Source: an uncultured Rhodobacterales bacterium (GTDB lineage Bacteria > Pseudomonadota > Alphaproteobacteria > Rhodobacterales > Rhodobacteraceae). From it: a stretch of DNA of 39,327 nt. The notes under the pieces were generated by a model. The model ran no database searches. It worked only from the letters and a program-made list of their open reading frames with translations, and had not been told where the DNA came from. Both the position numbers and the translations under genes were made by a program. Shown here piece by piece: positions 9,279 through 17,206 of the stretch; position 1 is the first letter of the stretch; the number at the start of each line of letters is the position of its first letter. Location of the stretch: the NCBI GenBank assembly GCA_903873585.1, contig CAIQOV010000054.1:1-39327 (forward strand), read 5' to 3'.

Positions 9279-9998
9279 ATGATACAGGCGCGCATCAGGC
9301 TTTATGTAGATCAACCACTGGCTGCGGGGCAACCCGTGGCCGTTGGCGATGCACAGGCGAATTACCTGTTCAACGTGATGCGCCTATCTGTGGGGGCCAC
9401 GGTCAAACTTTTCAACGGCCAAGATGGCGAGTGGCTTGCTTGCGTAGAGCATGCAGGCAAGCGCCAAGGCATCTTGCGCTGCACCGTGCAATCGGCCCCC
9501 CTTATGGCGCCGCCCGATCTGTGGCTGGTGTTCGCGCCGATCAAGAAAGCGCGCACCGATTTTATCGTGGAAAAGGCGGTTGAGATGGGCGCTGCGCGGA
9601 TTTTACCCGTGCAAACCCGCTTCACCAATGAACGCATCCGCGAAGACAAACTGCGCGCCCATGTGGTAGAGGCGGCGGAACAATGCGAGGCCACCTATGT
9701 CCCGCCGGTCGACGACCTCATCCCGCTCGACAAGCTTTTGGCCACATGGAACCCCACCCGCCGCATCCTTTGGGCGGATGAGGGCTTGCAAGGCCGTGCT
9801 GCCCTGCTGCAAGCCGCCCCCGGCCCTTGGGCAATCTTGATAGGCCCCGAAGGCGGCTTTTCGCCCGAAGAACGCACCAAATTGCGCGCCCTGCCCTTTG
9901 TCACCCCCATCAGCCTAGGCCCCCGCATCCTGCGCGCCGATACGGCGGCAGTGGCGGCCTTGACGCTGTGGCAGACGACGTTGGGGGATTGGGTGTGA
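9279..9998 (+). CDS. rsmE: 16S rRNA m3U1498 methyltransferase RsmE
   Basis: RsmE methylates N3 of U1498 in 16S rRNA using SAM. The 239-residue length is usual. The SPOUT-fold knot motifs are present: EKAVEMGAARILPV (98-111), LIGPEGGFSPEE (187-198) and LGPRILRADTAAVAAL (213-228). The N-terminal PUA-like part (1-75) contains NYLFNVMRLSVG. The start is ATG 9279. The stop TGA overlaps the GTG start of the next gene (GTGA), which implies translational coupling in a four-gene plus-strand run ending with gshA. Confidence 0.95.
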   Translation: MIQARIRLYVDQPLAAGQPVAVGDAQANYLFNVMRLSVGATVKLFNGQDGEWLACVEHAGKRQGILRCTVQSAPLMAPPDLWLVFAPIKKARTDFIVEKAVEMGAARILPVQTRFTNERIREDKLRAHVVEAAEQCEATYVPPVDDLIPLDKLLATWNPTRRILWADEGLQGRAALLQAAPGPWAILIGPEGGFSPEERTKLRALPFVTPISLGPRILRADTAAVAALTLWQTTLGDWV

Positions 9999-10831
9999 TC
10001 CCCGCCACACAATCTGACTTGGCCGAGGTTGACGCCTTTCTGTCCGCCCATGTCACCTGCGCCATGTTCCCCCTGACCAACCTGCGCGAGTATGGGCTTT
10101 CGGGCGATCAGCCTTATGCCCAGCGCCTGTGGTTGGCCCGTCATGGCGCACAAGTGACAGATGTGCTGGCTTTGACTCATTCAGGATTAGTGCTGCCTGT
10201 GCTGCCCTCGGCCACATACGCTGCGGCATCCGATGTGTTGGCCGGACTTAGCGTGACGGGCGTCGTAGGTCGGCAAGACTGGGCGCGGGGGATGCAGAAC
10301 GCCTGCGGGTTAACCGGCCCTTTCACCCTAAACCGCGACGAGCCGCATTTTGCGCTGCACCTGTCTGCGTTGCAAATGCCCCAAGGCGCAGGCCAAATCG
10401 TGCCCCTCGCCCAAGCGCCCGCAGATACGATCAAATCATGGATCCATGCCTATATGATCGAGGCGCTTGATACCCCCAAAGCCCAAGCCGATGTCGAGGT
10501 GTTCTCCCGCTACGACCGCTATGTCGCGTCCAACAGCCATGTCGTGCTGATGGACGGCACCCAGCCCCTTGCCATGTGCGGCTTTAACGCCCGTCTGCCG
10601 CAGATCGTGCAAGTTGGCGGGGTTTACACGCCCCCCGCCCTGCGCGGCCAAGGCCATGCGCGCCGCGCCCTAGGCCAGCATTTGGCGCAAGCCCGCGCGG
10701 CTGGGGTGCAACAGGCGGTGTTGTTTGCAGCATCGGATACGGCGGCGAACACCTACCGCGCCTTGGGCTTTGAACAGATCGGCCAGTGGACATTGTTGTT
10801 GCTGGCAGAACCACAGGTGATCCATGGCTGA
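9995..10831 (+). CDS. GNAT-family acetyltransferase, 278 aa
   Basis: The C-terminal ~90 residues carry the acetyl-CoA-binding GNAT motif: VGGVYTPPALRGQGHARRAL, then NTYRALGFEQIG. The N-terminal half (PATQSDLAEVDAFLSAH, FPLTNLREYGLSG) has the layout of proteins with a second, degenerate GNAT-like lobe. The substrate is unknown. I place the start at GTG 9995, which overlaps the rsmE stop by four bases. The open frame extends upstream to 9827, but that part is low-complexity Arg/Pro sequence in the shadow of rsmE. The 3' end overlaps the next gene by 8 bases. Confidence 0.85.
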   Translation: MIPATQSDLAEVDAFLSAHVTCAMFPLTNLREYGLSGDQPYAQRLWLARHGAQVTDVLALTHSGLVLPVLPSATYAAASDVLAGLSVTGVVGRQDWARGMQNACGLTGPFTLNRDEPHFALHLSALQMPQGAGQIVPLAQAPADTIKSWIHAYMIEALDTPKAQADVEVFSRYDRYVASNSHVVLMDGTQPLAMCGFNARLPQIVQVGGVYTPPALRGQGHARRALGQHLAQARAAGVQQAVLFAASDTAANTYRALGFEQIGQWTLLLLAEPQVIHG

Positions 10832-11381
10832 CCCGATCTGGCAAATCCGCCCCGAAATCACCACCGCCTTGGTGCGCTACCGCGAGGCTTTGGGCGCTGG
10901 AGTGATTATTCTGGCGGGCCTGTGGCTGATGGCCTTGGGCGGCTATGTCTTGGTGCCCTTGGGCGCAATCGTGGCCGCCATCGGGGCCATCCTGACCCTC
11001 ACCGCGTTTCGCCGTGCGCGCTTTGCCCAAACCGTCGCAGCCCCCGGCGTGGTAGAGCTAGACGAGCGGCAGGTTAGCTATCTGGCCCCCGAACTTGGCG
11101 GGTTTATCTCGTTGGACGAACTGGTGGAAATTCGCCTTTTGGCAATGCGAGGCCGCCGGATGTGGCGGTTGAAACAAACCGACGGGCAGGCCCTGTTGAT
11201 CCCCGTTGATGCCGAAGGGGCGCAAAAGCTGTTTGACGTTTTCGCCGCCCTGCCGGGGATGGACAGCGCAGCCCTTGTCTTGGCCCTGCAACCATCCGCC
11301 CCGCAACAGGCCAACCTGACGGTGGCAGCCGAAACCCGTGTCATATGGCGGAAACACTCTGGCCCCGGATTGGCGCGCTAA
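10824..11381 (+). CDS. Two-TM conserved membrane protein, 185 aa, function unknown
   Basis: Two closely spaced hydrophobic helices occupy about residues 23-62 (GAGVIILAGLWLMALGGYV and VPLGAIVAAIGAILTLTAF). A soluble domain follows (VVELDERQVSYLAPELGGF, EIRLLAMRGRRMWRL, ALLIPVDAEGAQKLFDVFA). That layout resembles small membrane proteins with a PH-like cytoplasmic domain, but I do not recognise a named family. It starts inside the end of the acetyltransferase gene (8-base overlap), so the two are probably translated together. Confidence 0.8.
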   Translation: MADPIWQIRPEITTALVRYREALGAGVIILAGLWLMALGGYVLVPLGAIVAAIGAILTLTAFRRARFAQTVAAPGVVELDERQVSYLAPELGGFISLDELVEIRLLAMRGRRMWRLKQTDGQALLIPVDAEGAQKLFDVFAALPGMDSAALVLALQPSAPQQANLTVAAETRVIWRKHSGPGLAR

Positions 11382-11439
11382 GATAGGCGCTTTAGCGTGT
11401 ATTGGGGCGCGTGAAATGCACAACCTGCCACCGCCGCCC

Positions 11440-11474
11440 TTGACTTGGGCCACAGGGCGCGACACCTGTGTCGC
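11440..11474 (+). promoter_or_regulatory. Possible gshA promoter with overlapping palindrome
   Basis: TTGACT at 11440-11445 is a fair -35 box. About 17 bases on, at the -10 position, lies a palindrome at 11459-11474 (GCGACAC-CT-GTGTCGC, 7-bp arms). No good -10 hexamer is visible. The site is 34 bases upstream of the gshA start, so an operator overlapping the promoter is plausible but unproven. Confidence 0.35.
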
Positions 11475-11507
11475 TTCTGAATGTACCGTTTCGAAAGGGC
11501 CAGCCTG

Positions 11508-12854
11508 ATGTCGATTCCCCAATCCGGTGGCGGGCCCATCGAAAACTTCGACCAGTTGGCCGAACTTCTGGCCTCGGGCAACAAACCCAAGGACGAATGG
11601 CGCATCGGGACCGAGCATGAAAAGTTCGGCTTCCTGAAAGACACCCACGCGCCCTTGCCCTATGCGGGCGAGCGGTCAATCTCTGCCCTGTTTGCCGGGC
11701 TACAGGATCGTTTTGGCTGGACGCCCCTGCGCGAGGGCGAAAACATCATCGGCATGACCCGCAACGGGGCCAACATCTCGTTGGAACCGGGCGGGCAGTT
11801 TGAACTGTCGGGTGCGATGGTCGCAAACATGACCGAAACCGCCGCCGAATTGCAGACCCATCTGGATGAAGTGCGCGCCCTTGCCGACCCGTTGGGCATT
11901 GGCTTTATGGGCATAGGTGCTGCCCCACAGTGGAGCGGGGCGGATATGCCCGTGATGCCCAAGGGTCGCTACCGTTTGATGACCGATTACATGGGCCGCG
12001 TGGGCACGCATGGCACGCAGATGATGTACCGCACCTGCACGGTGCAGGTGAACCTTGATTACGCCTCTGAAGCCGACATGGTCAAAAAGCTGCGCGTGGC
12101 CTTGGCGCTGCAACCGGTTGCCACGGCCCTTTTCGCATCGAGCCCGTTCTTTGACGGCAAGTTGAACGCGCATAAATCGTGGCGCTCGCGCATCTGGCGC
12201 GGCTTGGATGATACGCGCACGGGGATGCTGCCCTTTGCGTTTGAAGGTGACTTTGGCTTTCAGGCCTATGTCGATTGGGTGCTGGATGTGCCGATGTATT
12301 TCGTCTACCGCGATGGCAAATATATCAACGCTTTAGGCCAATCTTTCCGCGATTTTCTGGCCGGAAAACTGCCCGCTTTGCCGGGTGAAAAGCCCACCCT
12401 GTCAGATTGGGCCGATCATATGACCACCGTCTTCCCCGAAGCGCGGGTGAAGAAGTTCATCGAAATGCGCGGGGCGGATTGTGGCGATCAGGCCCATATC
12501 AACGCGCTGCCTGCCTTTTGGGTGGGGCTGATGTATGACCAGACGGCGCTGGATGCCGCGTGGGATCTGGTGAAGGGATTTGATACGCAAACCCGCGAAG
12601 GTTTGCGGGTTGCAGCATCGGTCAGTGCCCTGCAAGGGGAAGCGGAAGGGGTGAAACTGATCGACCTTGCCCGCGCCGCCGTGGGTCTAAGCCACGCCGG
12701 CCTCGCCGCGCGCGGCTTGGACGAGCAGCGCTTTTTGGCCCCGCTTGTGGCGAACCTTGAAACCGAAACCACCCAAGCCGACCGCTGGCTGGCCCAGTAC
12801 AACGGCGCTTGGGGCAAAAGCCTGACGCCGATCTACGACGCCGCAAGCCTGTAG
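11508..12854 (+). CDS. gshA: Glutamate-cysteine ligase, plant/alphaproteobacterial type
   Basis: This enzyme makes gamma-glutamylcysteine, the first step of glutathione synthesis. The 448-residue length and sequence fit the GCS2 type shared by plants and alphaproteobacteria rather than the E. coli type. Visible marks are the nucleotide/Mg site RIGTEHEKFGF (32-42), NISLEPGGQFELSG, MMYRTCTVQVNLDY and ARVKKFIEMRGAD. I start at ATG 11508, behind AAAGGG; the frame continues to 11481 without a better site. It ends facing plsY across a shared hairpin. Confidence 0.95.
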   Translation: MSIPQSGGGPIENFDQLAELLASGNKPKDEWRIGTEHEKFGFLKDTHAPLPYAGERSISALFAGLQDRFGWTPLREGENIIGMTRNGANISLEPGGQFELSGAMVANMTETAAELQTHLDEVRALADPLGIGFMGIGAAPQWSGADMPVMPKGRYRLMTDYMGRVGTHGTQMMYRTCTVQVNLDYASEADMVKKLRVALALQPVATALFASSPFFDGKLNAHKSWRSRIWRGLDDTRTGMLPFAFEGDFGFQAYVDWVLDVPMYFVYRDGKYINALGQSFRDFLAGKLPALPGEKPTLSDWADHMTTVFPEARVKKFIEMRGADCGDQAHINALPAFWVGLMYDQTALDAAWDLVKGFDTQTREGLRVAASVSALQGEAEGVKLIDLARAAVGLSHAGLAARGLDEQRFLAPLVANLETETTQADRWLAQYNGAWGKSLTPIYDAASL

Positions 12855-12868
12855 GTTGCGCTTTGCGC

Positions 12869-12909
12869 AAATAGACTTTTGCGGTGACCAATGCCGCAAA
12901 AGCCTATTT
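12869..12909. terminator. Bidirectional hairpin terminator between gshA and plsY
   Basis: AAATAG-a-CTTTTGCGG pairs with CCGCAAAAG-c-CTATTT around a 9-base loop, giving a 15-bp stem with one mismatch. The A/T-rich outer arms give a U-rich 3' side on either strand. The right arm includes the plsY stop codon (12904-12906). A smaller hairpin (TTGCGC-TTT-GCGCAA) lies just before it. Confidence 0.75.
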
Positions 12910-13512
12910 CTTCGCGCCAATCCTCGGTTCTGTCCGCGCCGCAATGCGCTGAATATTGGGCCAGTGCTTCCAATAGATCAGCACACTCAACGCCAAGCTT
13001 AGCCCCAGCATCGCGCTGTCATGCAGCACCACGACCCACAGGTTTGTCAAAGCCACAGCCACCAAAGCCGATAGCGACGAAATGCGTGTCACCCCCGCCG
13101 TCACCGCCCAAGTGGCACAAGCGGCTAGGCCCAAGCGCCAATCCAGCACCAGCAAAGTGCCCAGATATGTGGCAACCCCCTTGCCGCCCTTAAAGCCCAA
13201 CCACACCGGAAACAAATGCCCCAGAAAACTGGCCAAAGCCGCCAGCAGTGCCGCATCCTGCCCGCCCATCATGCGCGCCAAAGCCACCGCAATCCCGCCT
13301 TTGCCCGCATCCAGCAGCAATGTGGCCAAAGCGGCCCCCTTATTGCCCGTGCGCAGCACATTGGTGGCCCCGATATTGCCCGACCCGATCTTGCGCAGAT
13401 CGCCCAAGCCCAAGGCCCGCGTGATCACGATGCCAAAGGGCACCGATCCCAGCAGATAGGCCCCCACAGCCACCAGCGCCAAAACTGCGGCAGAAGTTTC
13501 CATCATTGGCAT
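12904..13512 (-). CDS. plsY: Acyl-phosphate:glycerol-3-phosphate acyltransferase PlsY
   Basis: PlsY transfers an acyl group from acyl-phosphate to glycerol-3-phosphate at the inner membrane, the first step of phospholipid synthesis. All three conserved loops are present: YLLGSVPFGIV (19-29), GSGNIGATNVLR (43-54) and GHLFPVWLGFKGGKGVAT (98-115). The 202 residues and five or six hydrophobic helices fit. ATG 13512 follows AAGGGTTAAACC and sits three bases after the stop of the dihydroorotase-like gene, so the two are co-transcribed. Confidence 0.95.
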   Translation of the reverse strand: MPMMETSAAVLALVAVGAYLLGSVPFGIVITRALGLGDLRKIGSGNIGATNVLRTGNKGAALATLLLDAGKGGIAVALARMMGGQDAALLAALASFLGHLFPVWLGFKGGKGVATYLGTLLVLDWRLGLAACATWAVTAGVTRISSLSALVAVALTNLWVVVLHDSAMLGLSLALSVLIYWKHWPNIQRIAARTEPRIGAKK

Positions 13513-13515
13513 GGT

Positions 13516-14802
13516 TTAACCCTTATGCACCTGAACGCCCGCCACCCAAGTGGCAAGAACCTTACCCTCCATCCGCATCCCGTCAAAGGGTGTGTTTTTG
13601 GATTTTGACGCCAGTTTGAAACGGTCCAACACAAAGGGTGCGTCTGGGTCAAACAGCACCAGATCGGCAGGCGCGCCCTCGGCCATGCGGCCCTGTGGCA
13701 GGCCAAGGCGTTTGGCGGGGTTCAGCGACAAAGCGCGCCACAAGCTCGGCAGATCAAGGTCGCCCGAATGCACCAAGCGCAGCGCGGCGGGCAGCAGGGT
13801 TTGCAAGCCAACCGCGCCCGAGGCCGCCTCTTCAAACGGCAGGCGTTTGGATTCTTCATCCGCAGGCGTGTGGAAGGAGGCCACAACATCAATCACCCCT
13901 TCCGCCAGCGCTTGCACCATCGCCAAGCGGTCGTCTTCGCAGCGCAAAGGTGGGGTGAGCTTAAAGAACGTGCGGTAATCGCCCACATCAAAGTCGTTCA
14001 GCGTCAGGTGGTGAATAGACACCCCCGCCGTCACATCTAAGCCCCGCTCTTTGGCGCGTTGGATAGATGGCAGCGCCCCCGCCGTGGTGATCTGGTCGGC
14101 GTGATAGCGCACGCCGGTCATTTCCACCAAGCCAAGGTCACGGTCCAACCCCAGCCGCTCGGCCATCGGGTGCACGCCGGGCAAGCCGCGCAGGCTGGCG
14201 AATTTGGAATTGGTCGCGGCAGACCCTGCCGACAAGACGGGTTCCTGCGGATGGCCAACCACCAGCGCGCGCAAAGACCGCGCATAGGTAAAGGCGCGCG
14301 CAAGGGCCTTGGTGTTGGTGGAAACGTGGAAGACATCGCTAAAGGCCACAGCGCCCGCGTCGAGCAGAAAGCCAATCTCTGTCATCTCTTGCCCCGCGCG
14401 GCCCTTGGTCAGCGCGGCCATATGGCGAATGCGCACCACAGATTCCACGGCGCGGCGGGTGACAAATTCCAACGTCTCGGGCGTGTCAATCGCAGGCTGG
14501 GTATCGGGCCGCGCGATAATGGTCGTAACGCCACCCGCCGCCGCCGCTTGCCCCGCCGAGCGAAAGGATTCGCGGTGCCGTTCCCCTGGTTCGCCAATCT
14601 TGACGCCCCAGTCGATCATGCCGGGGGCCAAGCACAGGCCCGCACAATCAAGCGTTTCGGCCCCCTTGGGTGCGGCCCCATTGCGCGCGACGATCACTCC
14701 GTTCTTGACGGTTAGCGAGCCCAAAGTATCTGTCCCAGCCTCGGGGTCGATCAAACGCGCGTTGGTCAGGTGCAGGGGTGTGGTAGCGTTCTCTTGCGGC
14801 AT
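13516..14802 (-). CDS. Dihydroorotase-like protein lacking catalytic residues (PyrC'/PyrX type)
   Basis: The fold is clearly dihydroorotase, with AAAAGGVTTIIARPDTQP, HHLTLNDFD, RLPFEEAASGAVGLQTLLP and AKRLGLPQGRMAEG. The metal site is gone. The usual DxHxHxRxPG reads IDWGVKIGEPG (residues 63-73), losing both His and the Arg. The HVSTAG histidine is Gln237 (DQITTAG). FSDDG reads FSDVF. The catalytic Asp of TDHAPH is missing (SFHTPA, 309-314). In Pseudomonas, an inactive pyrC' product pairs with aspartate transcarbamoylase; pyrB just upstream here fits that role, so I infer a structural ATCase subunit. An active dihydroorotase must then be encoded elsewhere. I start at ATG 14802, which overlaps the stop of the mini-gene (TGATG) and follows GGGGGGGA; the frame runs on to 14826. 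Confidence 0.9.
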   Translation of the reverse strand: MPQENATTPLHLTNARLIDPEAGTDTLGSLTVKNGVIVARNGAAPKGAETLDCAGLCLAPGMIDWGVKIGEPGERHRESFRSAGQAAAAGGVTTIIARPDTQPAIDTPETLEFVTRRAVESVVRIRHMAALTKGRAGQEMTEIGFLLDAGAVAFSDVFHVSTNTKALARAFTYARSLRALVVGHPQEPVLSAGSAATNSKFASLRGLPGVHPMAERLGLDRDLGLVEMTGVRYHADQITTAGALPSIQRAKERGLDVTAGVSIHHLTLNDFDVGDYRTFFKLTPPLRCEDDRLAMVQALAEGVIDVVASFHTPADEESKRLPFEEAASGAVGLQTLLPAALRLVHSGDLDLPSLWRALSLNPAKRLGLPQGRMAEGAPADLVLFDPDAPFVLDRFKLASKSKNTPFDGMRMEGKVLATWVAGVQVHKG

Positions 14803-14906
14803 CAATTCCCCCCCCAAATCATCCACGCCACCAGCGCGAACAGCACCACCAGCACCAAAGTGGCAACCATGCCGCCAATCCGCGCATCCGACATCGGGCG
14901 TTTCAT
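14802..14906 (-). CDS. 34-residue single-TM mini-protein between pyrB and the DHOase-like gene
   Basis: ATG 14906 opens a 34-codon frame: a basic start (MKRPMSDARIGG), one strongly hydrophobic helix (MVATLVLVVLFALVAWMIW, residues 13-31) and a short GGN end. GGTGA lies four bases before the ATG. Its TGA overlaps the next ATG as TGATG, so translation is probably coupled. Position, ribosome site and amphipathic layout argue for a real membrane peptide. Its function is unknown. It could instead be a leader for the downstream gene. Confidence 0.6.
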   Translation of the reverse strand: MKRPMSDARIGGMVATLVLVVLFALVAWMIWGGN

Positions 14907-14915
14907 AGCGTCACC

Positions 14916-14980
14916 GTAGGGTGCGTGCTTGCACGCACCACACCAACCGCCGCGAAGGTGCGTGCAAGCACACACCCTAC
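14916..14980. repeat. Inverted pair of palindromic GTAGGGTGCGTGC elements
   Basis: Copy 1 (14916-14939) is GTAG followed by GGTGCGTGCTTGCACGCACC, a 9-bp hairpin with TT between the arms. Copy 2 (14957-14980) is the same element on the other strand with one mismatch. They can pair with themselves or with each other, in the manner of REP/BIME elements. They lie in the gap between pyrB and the mini-gene. The element type is familiar to me from Rhodobacterales intergenic regions, but I could not search for other copies. Confidence 0.7.
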
Positions 14981-14991
14981 AATTGCGCCGT

Positions 14992-15954
14992 TCATACCAT
15001 CACCCCCACCGCCGCACGGCCGCGTTCGGCCCGCAGGTTGCGCGCCAAAAGGTCCATGCAGGCCATGCGCACGGCGACCCCCATTTCGACCTGTTCTTGA
15101 ATAACCGATCGGTTGATGTCATCGGCAATCTCGCCGTCAATTTCCACGCCACGATTCATCGGGCCGGGGTGCATCACGATGGCGTCGGGCTTGGCATAAG
15201 ACAGCTTTTCTGCGTCCAGCCCATAGCGGTGGTAATATTCCCGCTCGCTGGGGATGAAACCGCCGTCCATGCGTTCTTTCTGAAGGCGCAGCATCATCAC
15301 CACATCCGCGCCTTCCAGCCCCTTTTTCATGTCGTCATACAACTCACAGCCAAAATCCTGCACACCAGGCGGCATCAGCGTGGGCGGAGCGATCAGCCGC
15401 AGACGGTTCTCCATCTTGCCCAGCAAGATCAGGTTCGAACGCGCCACCCGCGAATGGGCAATATCCCCACAAATCGCCACTGTCAGGCGCTGGATGCGCC
15501 CCTTGGCGCGGCGGATCGTCAGCGCGTCTAGCAACGCCTGAGTTGGGTGTTCGTGCCGCCCATCGCCCGCATTCAACACCGCACAGTTGACCTTCGATGC
15601 AAGTAGGTTCACCGCTCCCGAAGACGGATGCCGCACCACCAGCAAATCCGGCCGCATCGCGTTTAGGGTCAGCGCCGTGTCAATCAGCGTCTCGCCCTTT
15701 TTCACGCTTGATTGCGCGACCGACATATTCATCACATCGGCCCCCAAGCGCTTGCCAGCCAGCTCAAAACTGGCCTGCGTGCGGGTGGAGTTTTCAAAGA
15801 ACATATTGATCTGCGTCAGCCCCGCCAAAACGTCTGACGATTTCACCGTCCGCCGGTTAAGATCAACGTAGCGGTCGGCCAGATCCAAGATTTCGGTGAT
15901 TTCTGGGGGGGAAAGCTGCTCGATCCCAAGCAGATGGCGGGCGCGCAAGGTCAT
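14992..15954 (-). CDS. pyrB: Aspartate carbamoyltransferase catalytic chain PyrB
   Basis: PyrB condenses carbamoyl phosphate and aspartate, the committed step of pyrimidine synthesis. The active-site motifs are complete: FENSTRT (53-59), SSVKKGET (82-89), HPTQALLD (136-143) and MHPGPMNRG (261-269). The 320-residue length is normal for the type that partners an inactive DHOase. ATG 15954 follows AGGAGAG. The stop overlaps a 30-codon frame through the palindrome pair (ATGA at 14992-14995). No pyrI-like regulatory gene is seen; the DHOase-like gene lies downstream instead. Confidence 0.97.
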   Translation of the reverse strand: MTLRARHLLGIEQLSPPEITEILDLADRYVDLNRRTVKSSDVLAGLTQINMFFENSTRTQASFELAGKRLGADVMNMSVAQSSVKKGETLIDTALTLNAMRPDLLVVRHPSSGAVNLLASKVNCAVLNAGDGRHEHPTQALLDALTIRRAKGRIQRLTVAICGDIAHSRVARSNLILLGKMENRLRLIAPPTLMPPGVQDFGCELYDDMKKGLEGADVVMMLRLQKERMDGGFIPSEREYYHRYGLDAEKLSYAKPDAIVMHPGPMNRGVEIDGEIADDINRSVIQEQVEMGVAVRMACMDLLARNLRAERGRAAVGVMV

Positions 15955-16008
15955 GGCTCTCTCCTAAGGTTCGGGGGCTTATGCCAAACAAGGGCGCAGG
16001 GGGCAAGG

Positions 16009-17076
16009 TTAGGCGGTAAAGGCCAAGGTTTGCCATGCGTTGCGGTTGGGCAAGCCAAGGCGGATTTGGCCTTGCGGGGTGTCGCCCAGCTCAAACAGCA
16101 CCGAGCCGAAAGTTTGGCTGCGGCAGGTGCTGTCGGCCACCATGCACAGCGGTGTGGCAGGATCGGTCAGCATGGCCTTGATCCCGTCAGCCCCCTGCGG
16201 GCCAAGTGCGGCCATATGCGCCAAACGGTTGGTCGAATCCGCCACCCGCCCCCGTGCTATCAACATCTCCAACGCGCGGCTGTCGGTGTCGGTGCTCGCC
16301 AGCGGATGATTGGTGTGCAGCAAGCGGCCCTGCCCTTGAAAGACCACCGCAGCCCCAAGGGCCGAACATTCCAGCCCTGTCACCCCCGCCCGATCAGCCA
16401 CAGCATAATGCTGCCCGCTGGCATGGGGCAATGCGCGCAGCACACCCAGCGCGCCTTGGGCCGAGCGTTCGGCCAAGGCGCGGCGCAGCATAAAGGCCAC
16501 GGGCAAAGCGCGCGGTTGATGGCGCAGCATCAGCAAAGTGTTCACACAAATCGCCACCCCGTCACGGTTCATGCCCGTCAACCCGATCAACCCCGCCGCA
16601 CTTAACAGCAAAGTCTCGGGCATATCCGGCTCGCCAAGGTGCAAGATAACCTGCGATCCGTCCATGAACTCTGGCAAGTCCATGTTCTGCGCGATCACAG
16701 TCTGGCCCGCGCCTTGCAGCGCCATCAAACTGCACCCCGGTTCCGCCGCCGAAGCCGTCTGGCCGCCGTCAAAATCATACCACCACTGCTCGTCCATCAG
16801 GTTATAGGCCACAACCACGGCTTCGGGCAGCCCCGCCCCTTGCGCAATACCGCGCACCTCGTCGGCCAAATCGGGGCACAGGCGCTGGGCGGTGTCCCAC
16901 AAACCCGTGCTGGCTAAGAACCGCGCCGAATAATCCGCAATACTCGGCGCATCTGGCAAAGCGCCCAAGGTTGCTTCTTCCCACCGCGCAAGGGCCGCGC
17001 GCACTTTGCCGCGCGCGCCTTCGCCGTGCGCAATCCCCCGCTGAAAACCGGTTCCAAAACACGCAATCGTTGTCAT
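16009..17076 (-). CDS. C45-family autoproteolytic acyltransferase/hydrolase
   Basis: It resembles acyl-CoA:6-aminopenicillanate acyltransferase-like Ntn hydrolases (peptidase family C45). These cleave themselves before a Cys that then acts as the N-terminal nucleophile. Here that bond is Gly114-Cys115 in AAEPGCSLMAL. IAQNMDL, LIGLTGMNRDGVAICVNTL and GLECSALGAA are further family marks. The expected activity is an amide acyl transfer or hydrolysis; the substrate is unknown. I start at ATG 17076 (MTTIACFG) behind AAGGGACACCGGAA; the frame runs to 17118. It lies 54 bases upstream of pyrB on the same strand and may share a transcript. Confidence 0.85.
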   Translation of the reverse strand: MTTIACFGTGFQRGIAHGEGARGKVRAALARWEEATLGALPDAPSIADYSARFLASTGLWDTAQRLCPDLADEVRGIAQGAGLPEAVVVAYNLMDEQWWYDFDGGQTASAAEPGCSLMALQGAGQTVIAQNMDLPEFMDGSQVILHLGEPDMPETLLLSAAGLIGLTGMNRDGVAICVNTLLMLRHQPRALPVAFMLRRALAERSAQGALGVLRALPHASGQHYAVADRAGVTGLECSALGAAVVFQGQGRLLHTNHPLASTDTDSRALEMLIARGRVADSTNRLAHMAALGPQGADGIKAMLTDPATPLCMVADSTCRSQTFGSVLFELGDTPQGQIRLGLPNRNAWQTLAFTA

Positions 17077-17155
17077 TTCCGGTGTCCCTTTTAAATGCCC
17101 CAACCCTAGGCGTGGCACGATAGCGCCAAACTGCCAATCCGCAAAACCCCGCCCC

Positions 17156-17204
17156 TTTCAACTTGGCAAAAATACTTCTGGGGTGTGGGGGCTGGCCCTG
17201 CTTG
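17156..17204. repeat. Dispersed intergenic repeat, copy A (degenerate)
   Basis: Shares the order TTTCA, TTGGCAAAAATAC (a TTTGCCCAAATAT relative), GGGGTGTGGGGGCTGGCCC, GCTT with the stretch at 29279-29324. It lies between the lytic transglycosylase stop and the C45 gene. The similarity extends over about 46 bases with one or two gaps. Confidence 0.55.
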
Positions 17205-17206
17205 CG

